A stretch of 64,000 nt of DNA from Anthopleura xanthogrammica (GCA_964019055.1 OZ025206.1:22627578-22691577); one strand, 5' to 3'; positions 1 through 12,025 are shown, counted from the stretch's first letter. Notes: generated from the letters alone by a model not told the origin. Numbers and translations: made by a program.

Positions 1-112
1 GTAGACTTTCTGCCTACACTTTACAACATTAATAACTTTTTGGTGCGCGCGGAGGGGTAATACGACCAGTATTCGCTTTTGAATGACAATTTGCACGATT
101 TTGGTGTCCGTC

Positions 113-284
113 TAAAGGCCCGTCTACACTGGCAATTTTTGCGGCGATTTAAAAAATATATAATATATTGTTTCTAAACAGACATTTGTACAGGCAATCT
201 TGGTGTCCGGAATTAAACTTTACAAGTTTATCAGAAAGATCACACCTCAAATCGCAGCAAAAATCGCCAGTGCTAACGGGCTAA
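113..284. mobile_element. MITE-like element with 35-bp terminal inverted repeats
   Basis: The left end (ggcccgtctacactggca...) is matched by the reverse complement of the right end (...gccagtgctaacgggct) over about 35 bp with a few mismatches. Both ends are flanked by TAA, which suggests a 3-bp target duplication as made by PIF/Harbinger-type transposases. There is no coding capacity. Confidence 0.7.
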
Positions 285-491
285 GAAAAAGATAGAAAAG
301 CAAACCAAACAATGCCAAAATATGTAACTTGTTTCCCGCTAACATAAATCATTGGTTTGTACAGCTGATGAAAATTCCACACCAGAGAATCCAGCCATTA
401 GGAAGTCTCTTTCTGCATTGTTAACACCATACTTAGCACGACAACTGTCTAATGACAATCCTAAAGAGGTATGATATGAATGAACTAAAAT

Positions 492-629
492 TAGAGCAGA
501 TTTCGTATGATATGAAAAGTCACGGCACACAGCACGGTTACGGCGCGGCGCGGCACGGCACTGACACGGTCACGGCAAGGGCGCAGTCTGTGCCGTACGT
601 TTTTCTTAGTCATACGAAAACTCTTCTAT
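492..629. mobile_element. CACGG-rich MITE family, copy 1
   Basis: The ends pair (tagagcagatttcgtatga... with ...tcatacgaaaactcttcta) and the centre is a GC-rich run of CACGGCACGG motifs, unlike the AT-rich flanks. Related copies lie at 49247-49420, 50390-50545 and, more weakly, 55190-55330. Confidence 0.7.
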
Positions 630-1246
630 AGACCCAGACGCATGGTGCCGCTGTTATATGCGCGATGTCACACGTAGCAACTTTACTTGCAACATGCTGC
701 TATATATATTTTAGCCAAACTCTGCCGCAGTATTCTGGCCTGCGGTACACAAAACAAGTCGCATTTAATTGGCTGAAAGCATCTAGCAATATCCTGCAAG
801 GGAGCAGACGTGTTCACATGACGTATTTTGCCTTGTGCACACCTTGTTTAATGTTGCAAAACTAGTTGTGGATCCGGGGCGGATATGGGAATCAGAGAAA
901 GGGGACCCGGAAAACGTCAGCATTAGAAGAATCTCTATAAATTGAAGGAAGGGGGACTGAAGAACTTCGGAGGAAGCCGGAAAGCTTCTGTGTTAGAGGA
1001 ACCTCTATGACTAACCAAAATATAGAGGGGGCGGCGGCCCCTTTGGTCCACCTCTAGATCCGCCCTTGTGGACATTACTTTTGCAAGATTGCCAGCACCT
1101 TTGCGCGCAAATGTTACAGAGGAAGACACCCAGTGTTATGTTTTTACACCCAGCGGTTTAATCAATGTCTCCTCTCCCCCTCCCCCCTCTCTGTTTCAAT
1201 CGGTCCATACACAGTAGCTGCTTCTAATATTGTTTTCCCCTGACAG

Positions 1247-4200
1247 TTGTTGAAAACCCTGAATAGCAACACTGAAAACCCTTACTTGATATGGGACAAT
1301 GGAACAAGAGCAGAATTGACCGAGTTCCTCGAAAGACAGCAAACCGCCCTAAGAAACAGGGTAAGAGATGGTGTTATACTTAGTTACCATGACGATAGAC
1401 GTGCATTCTTGTGTAAATACAATCTAGGTTGCCATAGTAGCAGTGAAGACATTGGTCTTCATGTGGTCATCATGTTGTAATGCCGATAGAAAATAGGATC
1501 CAAGGATTGAACCTATAACTACAGTGTGATCATTAGCAGGGCTAACCACCAGTCTTTTCCTCATGATCATATTTTTGCTATAATTCGTATGTGAATGTAT
1601 TGTGTAAATCAAGGGTGGTATAGCAGTAGCACACTCGTTTCTCACCTCTGGGGTCTTGGGTTGATTCCTGGACTTGGCATCACATGTGAGTGGAGTTTGT
1701 TAGGTCTCATCCGTGATTCGAGGGTTTTTGCCCGGGTTCTCCACTTTTCTCGCTTCGTAAAACCTAACGCTAAATCCTAATTCGATGAGTGTGTTAGCCG
1801 TGCCCAGTCAGGGTTCGATCAAATTTGAAGGTATTTTTTGTTTATCAGATTTAGGCTCACTTGTTGTCCATTTATTCACCGTAGATCCAGGGAGATGCCT
1901 CGTTTGGAGCTGAATTCACATTCTCCGTCCATGAGAAGGAACTAATCGTGGGTGAAATCTTTGTACGGATCTATAATGAACAACCAACATTTCCTCTTGA
2001 GGTAAGGACCTGTCCTTCATGGTCTCTTGCACTTTAAAATACATTAGATTTCGTATCAGGACTGTCAAAAACACACGACATGGACTACCGTGACCGTGAC
2101 AGTACCGTGTCCAAGCACTCTTATTGGATAAGCTTTTCATATCACTATTGATTGATTTTGACATTGCAGGCTCCACAGAAATTCGTTCTAGATCTGGTGA
2201 ACTATTTGGGGTCAGACGCACAGGTAAACTCCATTGCTTCTTCTACTGACCGAGGGTCCTGAATGGGTAGAATTGGATTTGTTTCAACTTATGCGCGGGA
2301 AAATAAGATTTACGTTGGGAATGAGAAAAGTGGGGAATGAGAAAAGAATAGCCAACTCAGTAATTACGCGAACGTCCTGTAAAGTGTCGAGGTGAACGAT
2401 TTTGTTTTTCATGTTTCTCGGTCACAAATTGTCCTCTCGGCTATAAGGCGCTTGCGCTCTTTGTCGCTGAGTTTAAAAAACGAAGGCTCACAATTCCTAA
2501 TAGTCTCCGAACAATATGAATCAACTAATCGAGGAAAAGTCGTAAGATACATATTGCTTGCATCTTGCAAGGTATCGCCTGCATCTTGCAAGGTGTAGCA
2601 GGGGGAATCTATGTCAAATAGTAGAAGTCCGAGTTAATGCAGTCATGCGCCCTGAGACTGAGATTTTTCCAAGATTATTGCTGAAATTTGGACTGGAATA
2701 TGTTGCTTTATTTTTGCATCAGTATTTACATTCGTTAATGGCACTGACGGCCTCGGAGCTTGATGCTAAAGCCAACAAAGAAAGACTAAGGCAGGCTGTC
2801 ATGGCGCTGGAGGCACTGTGGAATGTCATCAAAAACAATCCAGGTAACACCATATGATATGAACAATATTGATCTAATATGAAATTGTCCAAAATAACCA
2901 TAGCAACAACGTTAACACTACAGACACAGTATTAACCATGATAACAATGATGTTGATAATAATAATGATGAAACCAACCAGAACAGAAGGCACAACCTCC
3001 ACCACAGCGACGACAAGTACGACAGCAAATGACAACAGCAACAATGACAGCTGCAATAACAACAGCAGCAGCAGCAGTAACAGCGGCAACGGCAGAAGCA
3101 ACAACGAAAGCTAAAGTGGTTTCTTGCAATGTCAACATAACCAACCCTCACCATTGCCATTAGATGTATAAGTGTACTTGTGAGAATGTTTTTCAGTACT
3201 ATATCATTATTTGTATAGGTACTGAAGCAATGTGCATCGGCCACTTTAAGCTGATCTTCTCCCTTCTACGAATAACAGCAGCAACCACCTTACAGCAGTA
3301 TGCACTCGAGGTAAGGGACGGTTTACTTGTCAATCAGCTAGTGTACTTTCTATTTCTTTACTCGCCAAGACAATCGTAAGGATAGGCTGATGGACAAACC
3401 ATTTACCGAATTTGTCCTTTGTGTAACTTTAGTCCACTCGCCTCTCACCTCTGGGGTCTCGGGTTCGTTTCCTTTACTCGACGTCACATGTGAGCATAAT
3501 TTGTTGCCGATTTCTCCCTTGATTTGAGGATTTTCATCCGGGTTCTCCACCACGCAAAACTGTGGTATAGACTCGTATATACAACGGCTATCAATCAATC
3601 AGAAAACAGCTATAGTTAAAATGCTGATCTGTTTCAGTCCACTATTATTAATTTTATTGTTATTCATCATTTTGTGTATCCTGTGTAGGTAATATCCAGT
3701 GTAACGTCCAACAAAAACTGTGTCAATAGCATCGCTGATTCCGAGATCCTTGGTTTTCTACTACTAACACTTCACACTCTAACTTCGAGTGAGTGGATTT
3801 TTTAAGATTCTAATATACACTCTTTGCTGAAACGGCGAATACATTTAGATAAACACTGAGAAATGGGGGGAGGGGAGAGTGTGGTTCAGTGGTTCAACGT
3901 TCTTATATGAGTGGTATTTCTTTATTTCTTTATTTATTAACTTTTCAACTAGACGGATAAAAATATCTTTCAAGGATTGTACTGTACTATAATTTGAACG
4001 CCCTTCCAGTATGCGCGCCCTCGCTGTTAACCTGTCAGCCATTTTCTAACATTGTTAGCCCCAGTCTAAACGTCGATCTTTTCATGAGCCGAACGCATTG
4101 AAAACAATGGATAATAAGGCGGTCTTCTATGATGTCATTTGGTTCGGCTCATGAGAAGATCGACGTTTGAACTGGGCCTTAGATTTCATATGTGTTTGCA

Positions 4201-7200
4201 TTTGAAAATAAGATTATTATTCTTGTGTAATTGTTTATTTATTTCTCTCTCAGGTCAGCTTCTTACGGTAGACACCCTCCATGCTCTTAGCTCCAACACG
4301 AAGATAGTCAAGGAATCGATGTATAAAGGTAACAGTTATCTGCCATATTAGTTTGTTGAATATGAGACTATTGTGCCGGGGTTCGTGAGTTCAAGCCCCT
4401 AACCAGACCAATACTCTGAGTAGAAAGTACTGTCTTCAGTTGCTTTTAAAATGTCTGATTATCGTTAGGTCTTCAAGGTGGTTCAGGAGACCACTGACAT
4501 AAAATCACTCTCAACTTTCAACTGCAGAATTAGACGTCATAAGTTTCCACGATTTTTTCTGTTAAAAAAACAACATGAATTTTCGGATCGTGAAACAAAC
4601 TAGTACTCTGGGCTAAAGATCACTAGGTGGTAACCGCAAAACATGAAAATATCCTTCGTCATCATCAGCGAACAAAGCTACGCTAAAAAATTACAAACTT
4701 TATCAAAGTCAGGGCACGGCTAACTAACAAAATGAATTGGGATTTAGCGTATTAGGTTTTGCCGAGGGAGGAAAACCGGAGAACCCGGAGAAAAACCCTC
4801 TAATCAAGGGAGAGACCTAACAAACTCTACTCCCATGTGATGTTGAGTCCAGAAATCAAATCCGAGACCCCTGAGGTGAGGGGCGATCACACTACTGCTG
4901 CAGAACCCTTGATTCCCAATAAATAAAGCAAGTTTGTTTTCAATGTAAAGGTGCCTTAATCTACTTACTGGATCTGTTCTGTAATGGAGCGAACCCTAAC
5001 GTACGTGAACGATCAGCTGAGTTATTCGCCAAGATGATGTCAGACAAGCTGATCGGACCTCGTGTTAAGATCATCATGTCCAAGTTCTTGCCTCCGATCT
5101 TCATGGATGCTATGAGAGACAGTGCTGAAGCTAGTGTACATATGTTTGAAGGTAACAAGGAGACTAAACAAAGTTATTTCCATTCTCTTGATTTTATCCT
5201 TCCCTTTCTCCTTCCTTCATTCCCTTTTCTTGGTTTCATTACCATCCACCCATCCCATCCATCCATTCCATCCATCCATCCATGCATCCCATCCATTCAT
5301 ACATCCATTCCTTCCATCCATACATCCATACATCCATACATCCATACATCAATTCCTTCCATCCATTCCTTTCTTCCATCCATCCATGTTATCATGCCAG
5401 CCATCCAACTATCCATGTATTCAAATCATCAATCCAACTACCCCATCCATATGGTTATTAACACTTAACCTATTTGTTCCTATAATAAAAAAGCAACGCA
5501 GGAGAATCCTGAGCTGATCTGGAACGACGAGGCCAGAGAGAAAGTGTGTGGTGTCGTCAAGGAGCTGAAAGACAGGTATATTATATTATAGTGATACTTC
5601 GTGTTTACTAATAATAGCATTGTGATGTTAATATGTCAACCATTTTCACAAAAGCTCTTCACAAGTTGCCTTGTTTACCAGCCAATCTATCTCTGGTTGG
5701 CACATGAATGACAAAGCCTTACGTTACATGAAGTATCGCTACAGAACTATTCTGAGATAGGGAGCTCCGTGCATTGTGGTCTAGCTAGACCACAATGCAC
5801 CATGTCCAGAAAAAGTCTATGACACATTTCACACTCAGTTCCAAAATTACACGAGTTTGCCTTCACACTCGAACTAACCAGCTGAGTTGATCGCGTTCCC
5901 CTAAAGGAATTATAGTTCCTCTTGAGTTGAGATTAAGAAACGATTAGGTATCCTCTATATTCATAGGCGCAATTAGCATTATTTTCATTTGCGCCAATGA
6001 ATACTGTAGTGATATCTTGATTTATTACTTTATTCCAGACATTATCATAATCAGAGAGAGAATCTGGACATCCAATGGAAGGTATGGTCAACTTATGTCA
6101 GTAGTCTAGCACCCGCACCCATACCCCATGATAACCCATACAATTGAATGAAAATTCTGTGATTTTAAGTTTCCCTTAGACTTGGAACACATTTTTGTCT
6201 CCTGCCTTAGTCTTTATACAAATGAATTCTTGAGCGAGCGATTATTACATATTCATATCACTACTACCAAATTCTTCAATTTCACGTTACGTTATGTTGG
6301 TGTATTTAAGATTTCTTATTAGTATTCACTGTTAAGACCACCAGCATGGTCGTTTTGTACCTAATGACCATCATTATATTGCCACTTTCGGAAGGTGTTT
6401 TAAAGAATGTGAATATGAAAAACAATTCGAAGAGTATTCTGGTAGTAGTGGTATATAAGGGTAGCAAGGGGAACAGAAAATTGACAGAATTGGCATCTGA
6501 TCAATTGTGAGTCAGAAGATGACTTGTTAAAACAAATTTATCCCTCACTGTATGTGTCGTCATCCTGAAAGAAACGTAGCAGTGAGTGAGACCATTTTCT
6601 TTTTTCAGCTTCCTGAAGACTTTACCGTCAAGTTCAATGAAGCAGAAGGCGAACTCACCGTCGGTGGTGTTTATCTACGACTCTTCGTCCAACAACCTGC
6701 TTGGGTAAGATAACTTAATTGGTTTCATCGATAACGAGTGTCAATTGGTCGATCAGTTTGGTCTAATAGGTTACCTTTGGTGATAGTGACTGACTGTCTA
6801 GTTGATTATTGGTCTGTTAATAGTTGATCAAAACGGTCGGTTTTTCTCGAGGTTGTTGATTGATTTATGGTCGGTGGTTGATCGATCAGTTTGGTCTAAC
6901 AGGCGACCTTTGGTAGCATGGATTGACCGTCTAGTTGATTATTGTTCGGCTGTTGGTCGGTTAATGGTTGATCAGTCGTGCAGTTGGCCGTTTTTCGAGG
7001 TAATAGGGAGCATTAACTTTGACTACAAATATAACTACGAGATTATTCCTCATAAAGTATTCTACTACAAACTCGTACTTGTCCTTGCATTGGTTCAACT
7101 GTTGTTTTAGAGATATGTTGTGCCAAACAGAGGACGACAACGAGTTGGTAGTAAAAATTTATTTGCAGCAAAATCTCGTAGTTATCAAATCTAAAGCTCC

Positions 7201-8058
7201 CTATTGATTCATGGTCGGTCGGTCGTTTAGTGGTTGGTCGATTCTTTCAGTTATCGGTTGGGAGTTCAGACCATCGTATAACACACCATTTATTAATTAT
7301 GGTCGGAGTTGACAAGTTTCGTCCGATTCCTCTGTTCACACATCTTGTTTATTTCCTCCTAGGTGTTACGTAATCCCAAAGAGTTTTTGCACGCTTTGCT
7401 GGAGAAATTCGTAGAATTAGTCAACAAGAAGAGCCCTGATGTAAGTTTAAAGGTTGAACTGTAGTATCTTGTATTTGAATGGTTTTATAGTTGTACTTAT
7501 GTATTACCTTCTCTGCAACAGAGCCAATACCTGGAGACTATTACTCAAGCTGTTCTTTGTCTCTTCACCGCCCAGCCAACCTTAGCAGATCAGGTAAGAT
7601 CCATTGAGTTGGGAACCATGTAAAATCAGTCAATCTCTCGTGAGAAATGTTGGATTATTTCTGTAAAATTTTTTGTTTGTTGTTTTTTTTTTTTTTTTTT
7701 TTTGATTTGGTTTTGTTTTGTTTGTTTTCGTTTTGGTTTCTGTCTGTTTGCTTTTTTGTTTGTCTGTTTAATTTTTTTGTCTGTCTGTCCCTTTATTTGT
7801 CTGTCAGTTTGTTTGCTTGTTTGTTTTGTCCTCCACAGGTTGTCTGCCGTTATATTGGTCAGGGTTGTTTATTCTTTCTCAATTCTTTCATAGATTCCTG
7901 GTCTGGGTCACATTCCCGCAATATTCAAGAGTATGGGTTCATCAAACAATGCAGTACCTAAATCAGCAGTACAAGTCATCCATGTCCTGTCTGATAATGA
8001 GGTAAGGATTCTACAGAAACCGATAGCCGTCCTGACGGACTGTTGGGCGGGAGGTCAT

Positions 8059-8095
<37 letters not shown>

Positions 8096-9882
8096 GGTGC
8101 TACCTTTATATTTCAATCTGCTAATTCTGCCGACCATCCCTTCCCTAACTGGGTGTTAAGGAGCAACGGTTGAACAGTTTTACGAAGACTGGTATTGTAT
8201 GTTTGTTATATAGATATGTGTGCGTAGCATGGCCGCCACCAATGATGGGATCAGCTACTTGATCAAGGCCATGGAAGCAAGACCTGATATTACTAATCTA
8301 GTATGTGAAGCTTTGTACAAGATGTTTGAGAAGAACCATACCGAACTGGTAGCACAGGTAACAAATAATGCTATTTAACAATTAGTCCTCGAGTCCGAAT
8401 GGTCTACGAGTCAATAGCCCATGAGGGCGAAGGCCGAATGGGCTATTGACTCGTAGGCCATGAGGGCGAGAGGTCTAATTGTTTTAGTAAAAACCTACTA
8501 ATCGGTCCAATAAAAGGATGCAAAAAGTTTTGGATTTTGCTTTAAATATATTTTTTTTGGTTTTCAAAACCGGCGCTTTTCGCTACTAGAGGTCTATCAC
8601 TAATAGACCCCTAGTAGCTCAGCCAATCACAGGGCTCGATTGGTGATAGACCATTAGTAGGTTTTTTTTAAGTCATAATAGAATATTACGCTGAACTCCT
8701 TCCTGAACAAAATCATGGGTCCCGCCCCTGACTGATAGTGCGCCTCCTCCACCCTTGTGATTGTGCGTTCAATCCTCATACCCGCCATTATATGTGAGTA
8801 GAGTTGTTTAGTGATCATCTTGTGTGATTTTCTTTAGGCTGTGAAGTTCGATTTGGTGAAATATCTACTCAGTTTACTGGACGGTAAACTAGAAGGCAGT
8901 GAGAACCCTGCTGCTACTAAAGCACAGATAGTCAAGGCGTTGAAGGCCATGACGAGAGATTTGACACATGGCGATGAGGTAAGAGGGGATCGCTGGGGTC
9001 CATTGGGTCGCTGGTTTGGGAAATAATAAAAACATTTCCTGTTAAAATAAATTAAAAGATGTGATTTTGCGCTAACGGACTAGATTAGTCTACTGAGTAC
9101 AAAAGAATTGCGTCACCAGCAATAGTATTCATCAACTCCTAAATGCGCGATCACACTGAGGAATTTTCTCTGCAACTTGTCTCGAAACAGCGTTGCGACA
9201 TAAGTTGCATGAAGCATTGCAGTGTGTAACCTAAAGTGCAATTTGAAAAATTTTGCGAGACAAGTTGCAGCAATCGTTGCGAAAAGTAGAATTCGTTTCT
9301 ACTTTTGGCAACGATTGCGTCCGTTGCATCGTGGAAACAGCCCTCTTGCCACTTTTTGTCGAAACGTCGTCGCGTGACAAGTTGCAGAAAAAATTCCTCC
9401 GTGTAATCGCGCCTTAAGTTTATGTCACTGAGATTGTATTTTGGTGATAACATTGTTGGTGATGGGGCTGATGATGATTATCATGATCATAATGATTACA
9501 AAGATAACGATGATAACAATAATTATGACTTCCAGAACTGAAGGTTTTATCATTATATATAAATCATCAGTTTTAAAATAAAGATCTTTTTAAATAATCA
9601 AAATTATTAAGTTACAAATTACGAAAAAATATTACATTTTCATGATTACTTCATGGCAATCATATTACTCCTCAGGTGAACAAGATTCTCGAATCGTCGT
9701 CAATATGGGCATCTTACCGGGACCAGAAACACGACCTATTCATCTCAGACAGACCCATCGCAGGCTACCTAACAGGGTCTATGGGAGCTGCTGGTTACCT
9801 GACCATGGGACCTAACAATCCATCCAATATCACCAGTCAACCACCACCTGTAGAACACAAGACTACCAACGGCAGCACGTGA
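1247..9882 (+). CDS. DNAJC13: DnaJ homolog subfamily C member 13 (RME-8), C-terminal 612 residues; 5' part outside window
   Basis: RME-8 is a large endosomal J-protein that recruits HSC70, binds PI3P and works with SNX1 and the WASH complex in retrograde sorting. Seventeen exons join in one frame: 1247-1360, 1891-2001, 2170-2223, 2723-2843, 3219-3310, 3689-3788, 4254-4328, 4951-5151, 5494-5575, 6039-6081, 6609-6704, 7363-7440, 7522-7593, 7894-8001, 8214-8357, 8838-8978 and 9676-9882 (stop TGA). The product aligns by eye with the end of vertebrate DNAJC13. Two family-typical IWN repeats are visible (NPYLIWDN near residue 11 of this part, NPELIWND near 294), followed by helical armadillo-like sequence such as [14 protein letters not shown]. 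The tail carries two GYLT motifs (574-577, 584-587). The J domain is not in the window. Exon 1247 opens behind a good acceptor, so the gene continues to the left. Confidence 0.95.
1603..1830 (+). mobile_element. tRNA-derived SINE, family A, plus start of 57-bp body unit
   Basis: The tRNA-like head has an A-box-like stretch (tagcagtagcacactcg) and a B-box (gggttgattcctgg). A conserved body follows (tttttgcccgggttctcc, aaaacctaacgctaaatc). Downstream of the head a fragment reading gttagccgtgcccagtcagg shows the start of the 57-bp tandem unit that accompanies this family elsewhere. Confidence 0.75.
2937..3115. repeat. Cryptic trinucleotide repeat (AAC/CAG/AAT)
   Basis: Irregular run of AAC, CAG, CAA and ACA triplets in an intron. 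It opens long frames encoding Leu/Val/Cys-rich peptides on the minus strand that are artefacts of the repeat. Confidence 0.75.
3421..3600 (+). mobile_element. tRNA-derived SINE, family A
   Basis: Same head as at 1603 (cctctggggtctcgggttcg) and same downstream body (gaggattttcatccgggttc), in plus orientation inside a DNAJC13 intron. The right end is degraded. Confidence 0.7.
4055..4181. mobile_element. MITE family C (TTA-flanked, GTTCAAACGTCG ends), copy 1
   Basis: Nearly palindromic: the left end (ccccagtctaaacgtcgat) pairs with the right end (atcgacgtttgaactgggcc). Flanks read TTA on both sides. The centre (gaacgcattgaaaacaatgg) is shared with the copy at 12891-13018; a shortened relative lies at 11573-11657. 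Confidence 0.8.
4609..4921 (-). mobile_element. Composite SINE-A with one partial 57-bp unit
   Basis: Read on the minus strand: a SINE-A tRNA head (4921 down to about 4745), then a short body with the gccctgactttgat core of the 57-bp unit, then a tail segment (plus-strand gcaaaacatgaaaatatcct near 4637). The same order occurs at 17349-17815. Confidence 0.75.
5222..5440. repeat. (CATC)n/(CATA)n microsatellite
   Basis: Long imperfect run of CATCCATC and CATACATC within a DNAJC13 intron, which opens frames rich in His/Pro/Ser. Not coding. Confidence 0.95.
6751..7000. repeat. Direct tandem duplication, about 143 bp
   Basis: The block starting gatcagtttggtctaa at 6751 recurs at 6894, with matching continuation (gacctttggta, ctagttgattatt, ggtcgg). 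Two diverged copies in a DNAJC13 intron. Confidence 0.7.
7001..7206. mobile_element. MITE-like element with AATAGGGAGC ends
   Basis: The left end (aatagggagcattaacttt...ctacgagatt) pairs with the right end (...aatctcgtagttatcaaa...gctccctatt) over about 40 bp. It sits directly behind the 143-bp duplication. Confidence 0.75.
7681..7840. repeat. Poly-T and (GTTT/TCTG)n low-complexity tract
   Basis: A run of about 22 T is followed by degenerate TTTG and TCTG motifs in the intron before DNAJC13 exon 7894. It opens long Phe/Cys-rich frames that are not genes. Confidence 0.9.
8383..8685. mobile_element. Inverted-repeat cluster
   Basis: Two nested palindromes: gtctacgagtcaatagccca pairs with gggctattgactcgtaggcc, and aaaacctactaat (about 8490) pairs with attagtaggttttt (about 8655). 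The region between carries gaggtctatcactaatagac and related arms. Probably one MITE with internal hairpins. Confidence 0.65.
8745..8837 (+). mobile_element. Fragment of SINE family B abutting a splice acceptor
   Basis: The stretch tcaatcctcatacccgcc...tatgtgagtagagttgttta matches the centre of SINE-B copies at 13215, 14393, 43726 and 62969. It runs directly into the acceptor (tttctttag) of DNAJC13 exon 8838. Confidence 0.55.
9143..9417. mobile_element. MITE family D (GCAACTTGTC-rich), copy 1
   Basis: The ends pair (gcgcgatcacactgaggaat with ttcctccgtgtaatcgcgcc) and the interior is full of GTTGC/GCAAC words. A second copy of similar length and order lies at 47980-48252; smaller relatives are at 17034-17210 and 19660-19828. 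Confidence 0.85.
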
Positions 9883-10432
9883 CGTCACTTGGTTACCATG
9901 AAAAACATATTTAGTTATCATAGAAACCATGACTGGCAGATGGGCGCATGAAAAGAGGTAGAGCCTCCTTAAGTAAATCCAAGGACATGATAGAAAAAAT
10001 ATGAAATCAAAAGTCGGTCACTTGGTTGCCATAGAAATTTAGTTGCCATGGTGATCGGTTGCAAATTACGAAATATTGAATTTAATACATATAGAGATAT
10101 CGTTTCGTAGCCCAACGATATATCAACTGTGGAGACTGCCACAGTCAGACAATTAAACTAAATTTTTAAAGAATTAACAAACGATTTGGTTAATTCGCCA
10201 GAGAAGTATTCCATACACGATTTTAATCCGTTTGAAATGAGAATTTAAATATTAAGAAATTCGTAAAATTACTCGAAATGATATAAAACACTCCTCGAAA
10301 AAAAAACACAGAAGAAAATGTAATTGATTCTCTCGACTGAGATATTTAGATCACAATTTAAAGAAGTAAGTTTTTATCAATCGTTTTGTTTTTCTAGCTA
10401 ATTCCAATTCGATCTGTAAGTTAGCCGTGACT

Positions 10433-10855
10433 TTACCGGGTTATTTGTCCGGATGTGACGCAGGCTTGTCGTGCCCTGACTTTGATCAGTCCAGAGGTTG
10501 TTTCAGGGTTCAATCTGTGAATTAACCGTGCCCTGACTTTGATCAGCCCAGAGGTTGTTTCAGGGTTCAATCTGTGAATTAGCCGTGCCCTGACTTTGAT
10601 CAGCCCAGAGGTTGTTTCTGAGTTCAATCTGTGAATTAGTCATGCCCTGACTTTGATCAGCCCAGAGGTTGTTTCTGGGTTCAATCTGTGAATTAGCCAT
10701 GCCCTGACTTTGATCAGCCCAGAGGTTGTTTCTGGGTTCAATCTGTGAATTAGTCATGCCCTGACTTTGATCAGCCCAGAGGTTGTTTCGGGGTTCAATC
10801 TGTGAATTAGCCATGCCCTGACTTTGATCAGCCCAAAGGTTGTTTCAGGGTTCGA
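10433..10855 (+). repeat. 57-bp tandem array, about seven units
   Basis: The core ccctgactttgatcag recurs at 10474, 10531, 10588, 10645, 10702, 10759 and 10816, exactly 57 bp apart, with few mismatches. Because 57 is divisible by three, two antisense frames stay open and spell 19-residue repeats; there is no other support for coding. The unit is the same as in the composite SINE-A elements at 17349, 31640, 49985 and 51136. Confidence 0.97.
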
Positions 10856-11572
10856 AAAAAAATTTCTGGAATCATCGAGAGTCTGTCTACTAATAAAATA
10901 CATGAAATCGTGATGCTATTCTTTTCTTGTTGACTACTCTTTTCTTTAGTTTCGTTGTTTTTTTGCAAGATTTAGTTTCATAGGCTGTACTAATTTAAGA
11001 CTTTCCATACATCTTTTAATTGCTTACGTACGAAGAATCGAACTCGTCTTCCTAAGATTCGAAGGAAGACTGATTGTTTTTAGGATTTTAGGGCTGAATT
11101 TAGGGAAGAGATCGGCAGCAGTCTGTAGATTCTATTCATGAATCTATTCATACGTCGTCAACGTAAGCAAAAAAAAAATTAGAATTCCCTTGTATGAAAT
11201 AGATGTTAAGAAGATTTTCACGCGAGTCCTATATCTTGCGTCCCTAAATTTTGCTCTACGTTTCTACTGATGTGGGATGTATGAATGGCGATCTTTCTTT
11301 GACTCTTATTCCAACCTGCATTTATATTTCTTTGTCCGGAATCTCTACTTTGTGTTGGACTAAATAGCAGAGTCGGTGGCGATACTGTACTGTTCCCCAT
11401 CTGACGTAATTTCAGACCGTTTTTGTCGTGTTAGATATGTGAGTATCAGCAAATTCCTTTTTTATTTTTGGTGATTCATTGGTGTAGTAGGCAAATTCAA
11501 TAGTATCTTTTGTATTTTAGTTATGAAATAAACAGAAGTTTTATTATATGACTTGTGTATTTTTTGTTAGCA

Positions 11573-11657
11573 TCAGGTCAAACGTTGAACTTCACATGAC
11601 AACATTGTTTTAATGCATTCGGCTCATGTGAAGTTAGACGTTTGACTAGACCTTAGA
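11573..11657. mobile_element. MITE family C, shortened copy
   Basis: The ends gtcaaacgttgaacttcacatg and tcatgtgaagttagacgtttga pair, and the inner gcattcggctcatgtgaag matches the longer copies. About 40 bp of the centre is missing. Confidence 0.7.
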
Positions 11658-11759
11658 GAATTCGCTGAATCTCCCCTACTCCCCCGCTCTTGTTCTGTTC
11701 AGTGAATGATATACGGCACACATGCGAGGATTGTCATTACCGTGCTTCTCAGTAGCCCT

Positions 11760-11914
11760 TTTCGTCTTGATGCAGTGTTTTCCCATTTCAGACCACGCAA
11801 TATCAATATACATTTTCATCGGCGCAGACAAATGAATATGGATACAACTGAAACAAAGGATCTTATTCTCAAGAGAATGACACGTGGTCTGAAAACATTG
11901 CACCAAGACGAATA
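11760..11914. mobile_element. MITE family E (TTTCAGACCACG ends), copy 1
   Basis: The left end ttttcccatttcagaccacg pairs with the right end cgtggtctgaaaacattgca. The arm attctcaagagaatgacacg is shared with copies at 18720-18860, 50062-50240 and 56824-56969. Confidence 0.8.
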
Positions 11915-12025
11915 AGGTCAATGCGTATCTGCCATCAAGGTGTTTAGGCTACTACTACACCACCCATCTTCAGTTCTCCTATATCCACCCTAGTCACTCG
12001 ACTCGAGTTTTCAAATCTGATTCTA

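Larger units (their letters stand above)
1..1246. other. Non-coding stretch, probably DNAJC13 intron
   Basis: No exon with conserved protein similarity was found. The stretch ends at the acceptor of the first visible DNAJC13 exon, so it is most likely intron. It holds two short inverted-repeat elements, listed separately. Between 640 and 1200 I see only unremarkable sequence with a C-rich pyrimidine tract near 1170-1190. Confidence 0.7.

Noticed and set aside
2874..3244. Leu/Val/Cys-rich frames on the minus strand
   Set aside because: Caused by the trinucleotide repeat in a DNAJC13 intron.
5034..5517. Pro/His/Ser-rich frames over the CATC repeat
   Set aside because: The first part is DNAJC13 exon 4951-5151; the rest is intronic microsatellite.
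10433..10814. Antisense frames of 64 and 84 codons with 19-residue repeats
   Set aside because: They follow purely from the 57-bp tandem DNA unit (a multiple of three); there is no splice context or conservation, and the same DNA occurs inside SINE composites.
10433..10855. CRISPR-like regular array
   Set aside because: The units are contiguous, with no variable spacers, in a eukaryotic intergenic region; it is a minisatellite.
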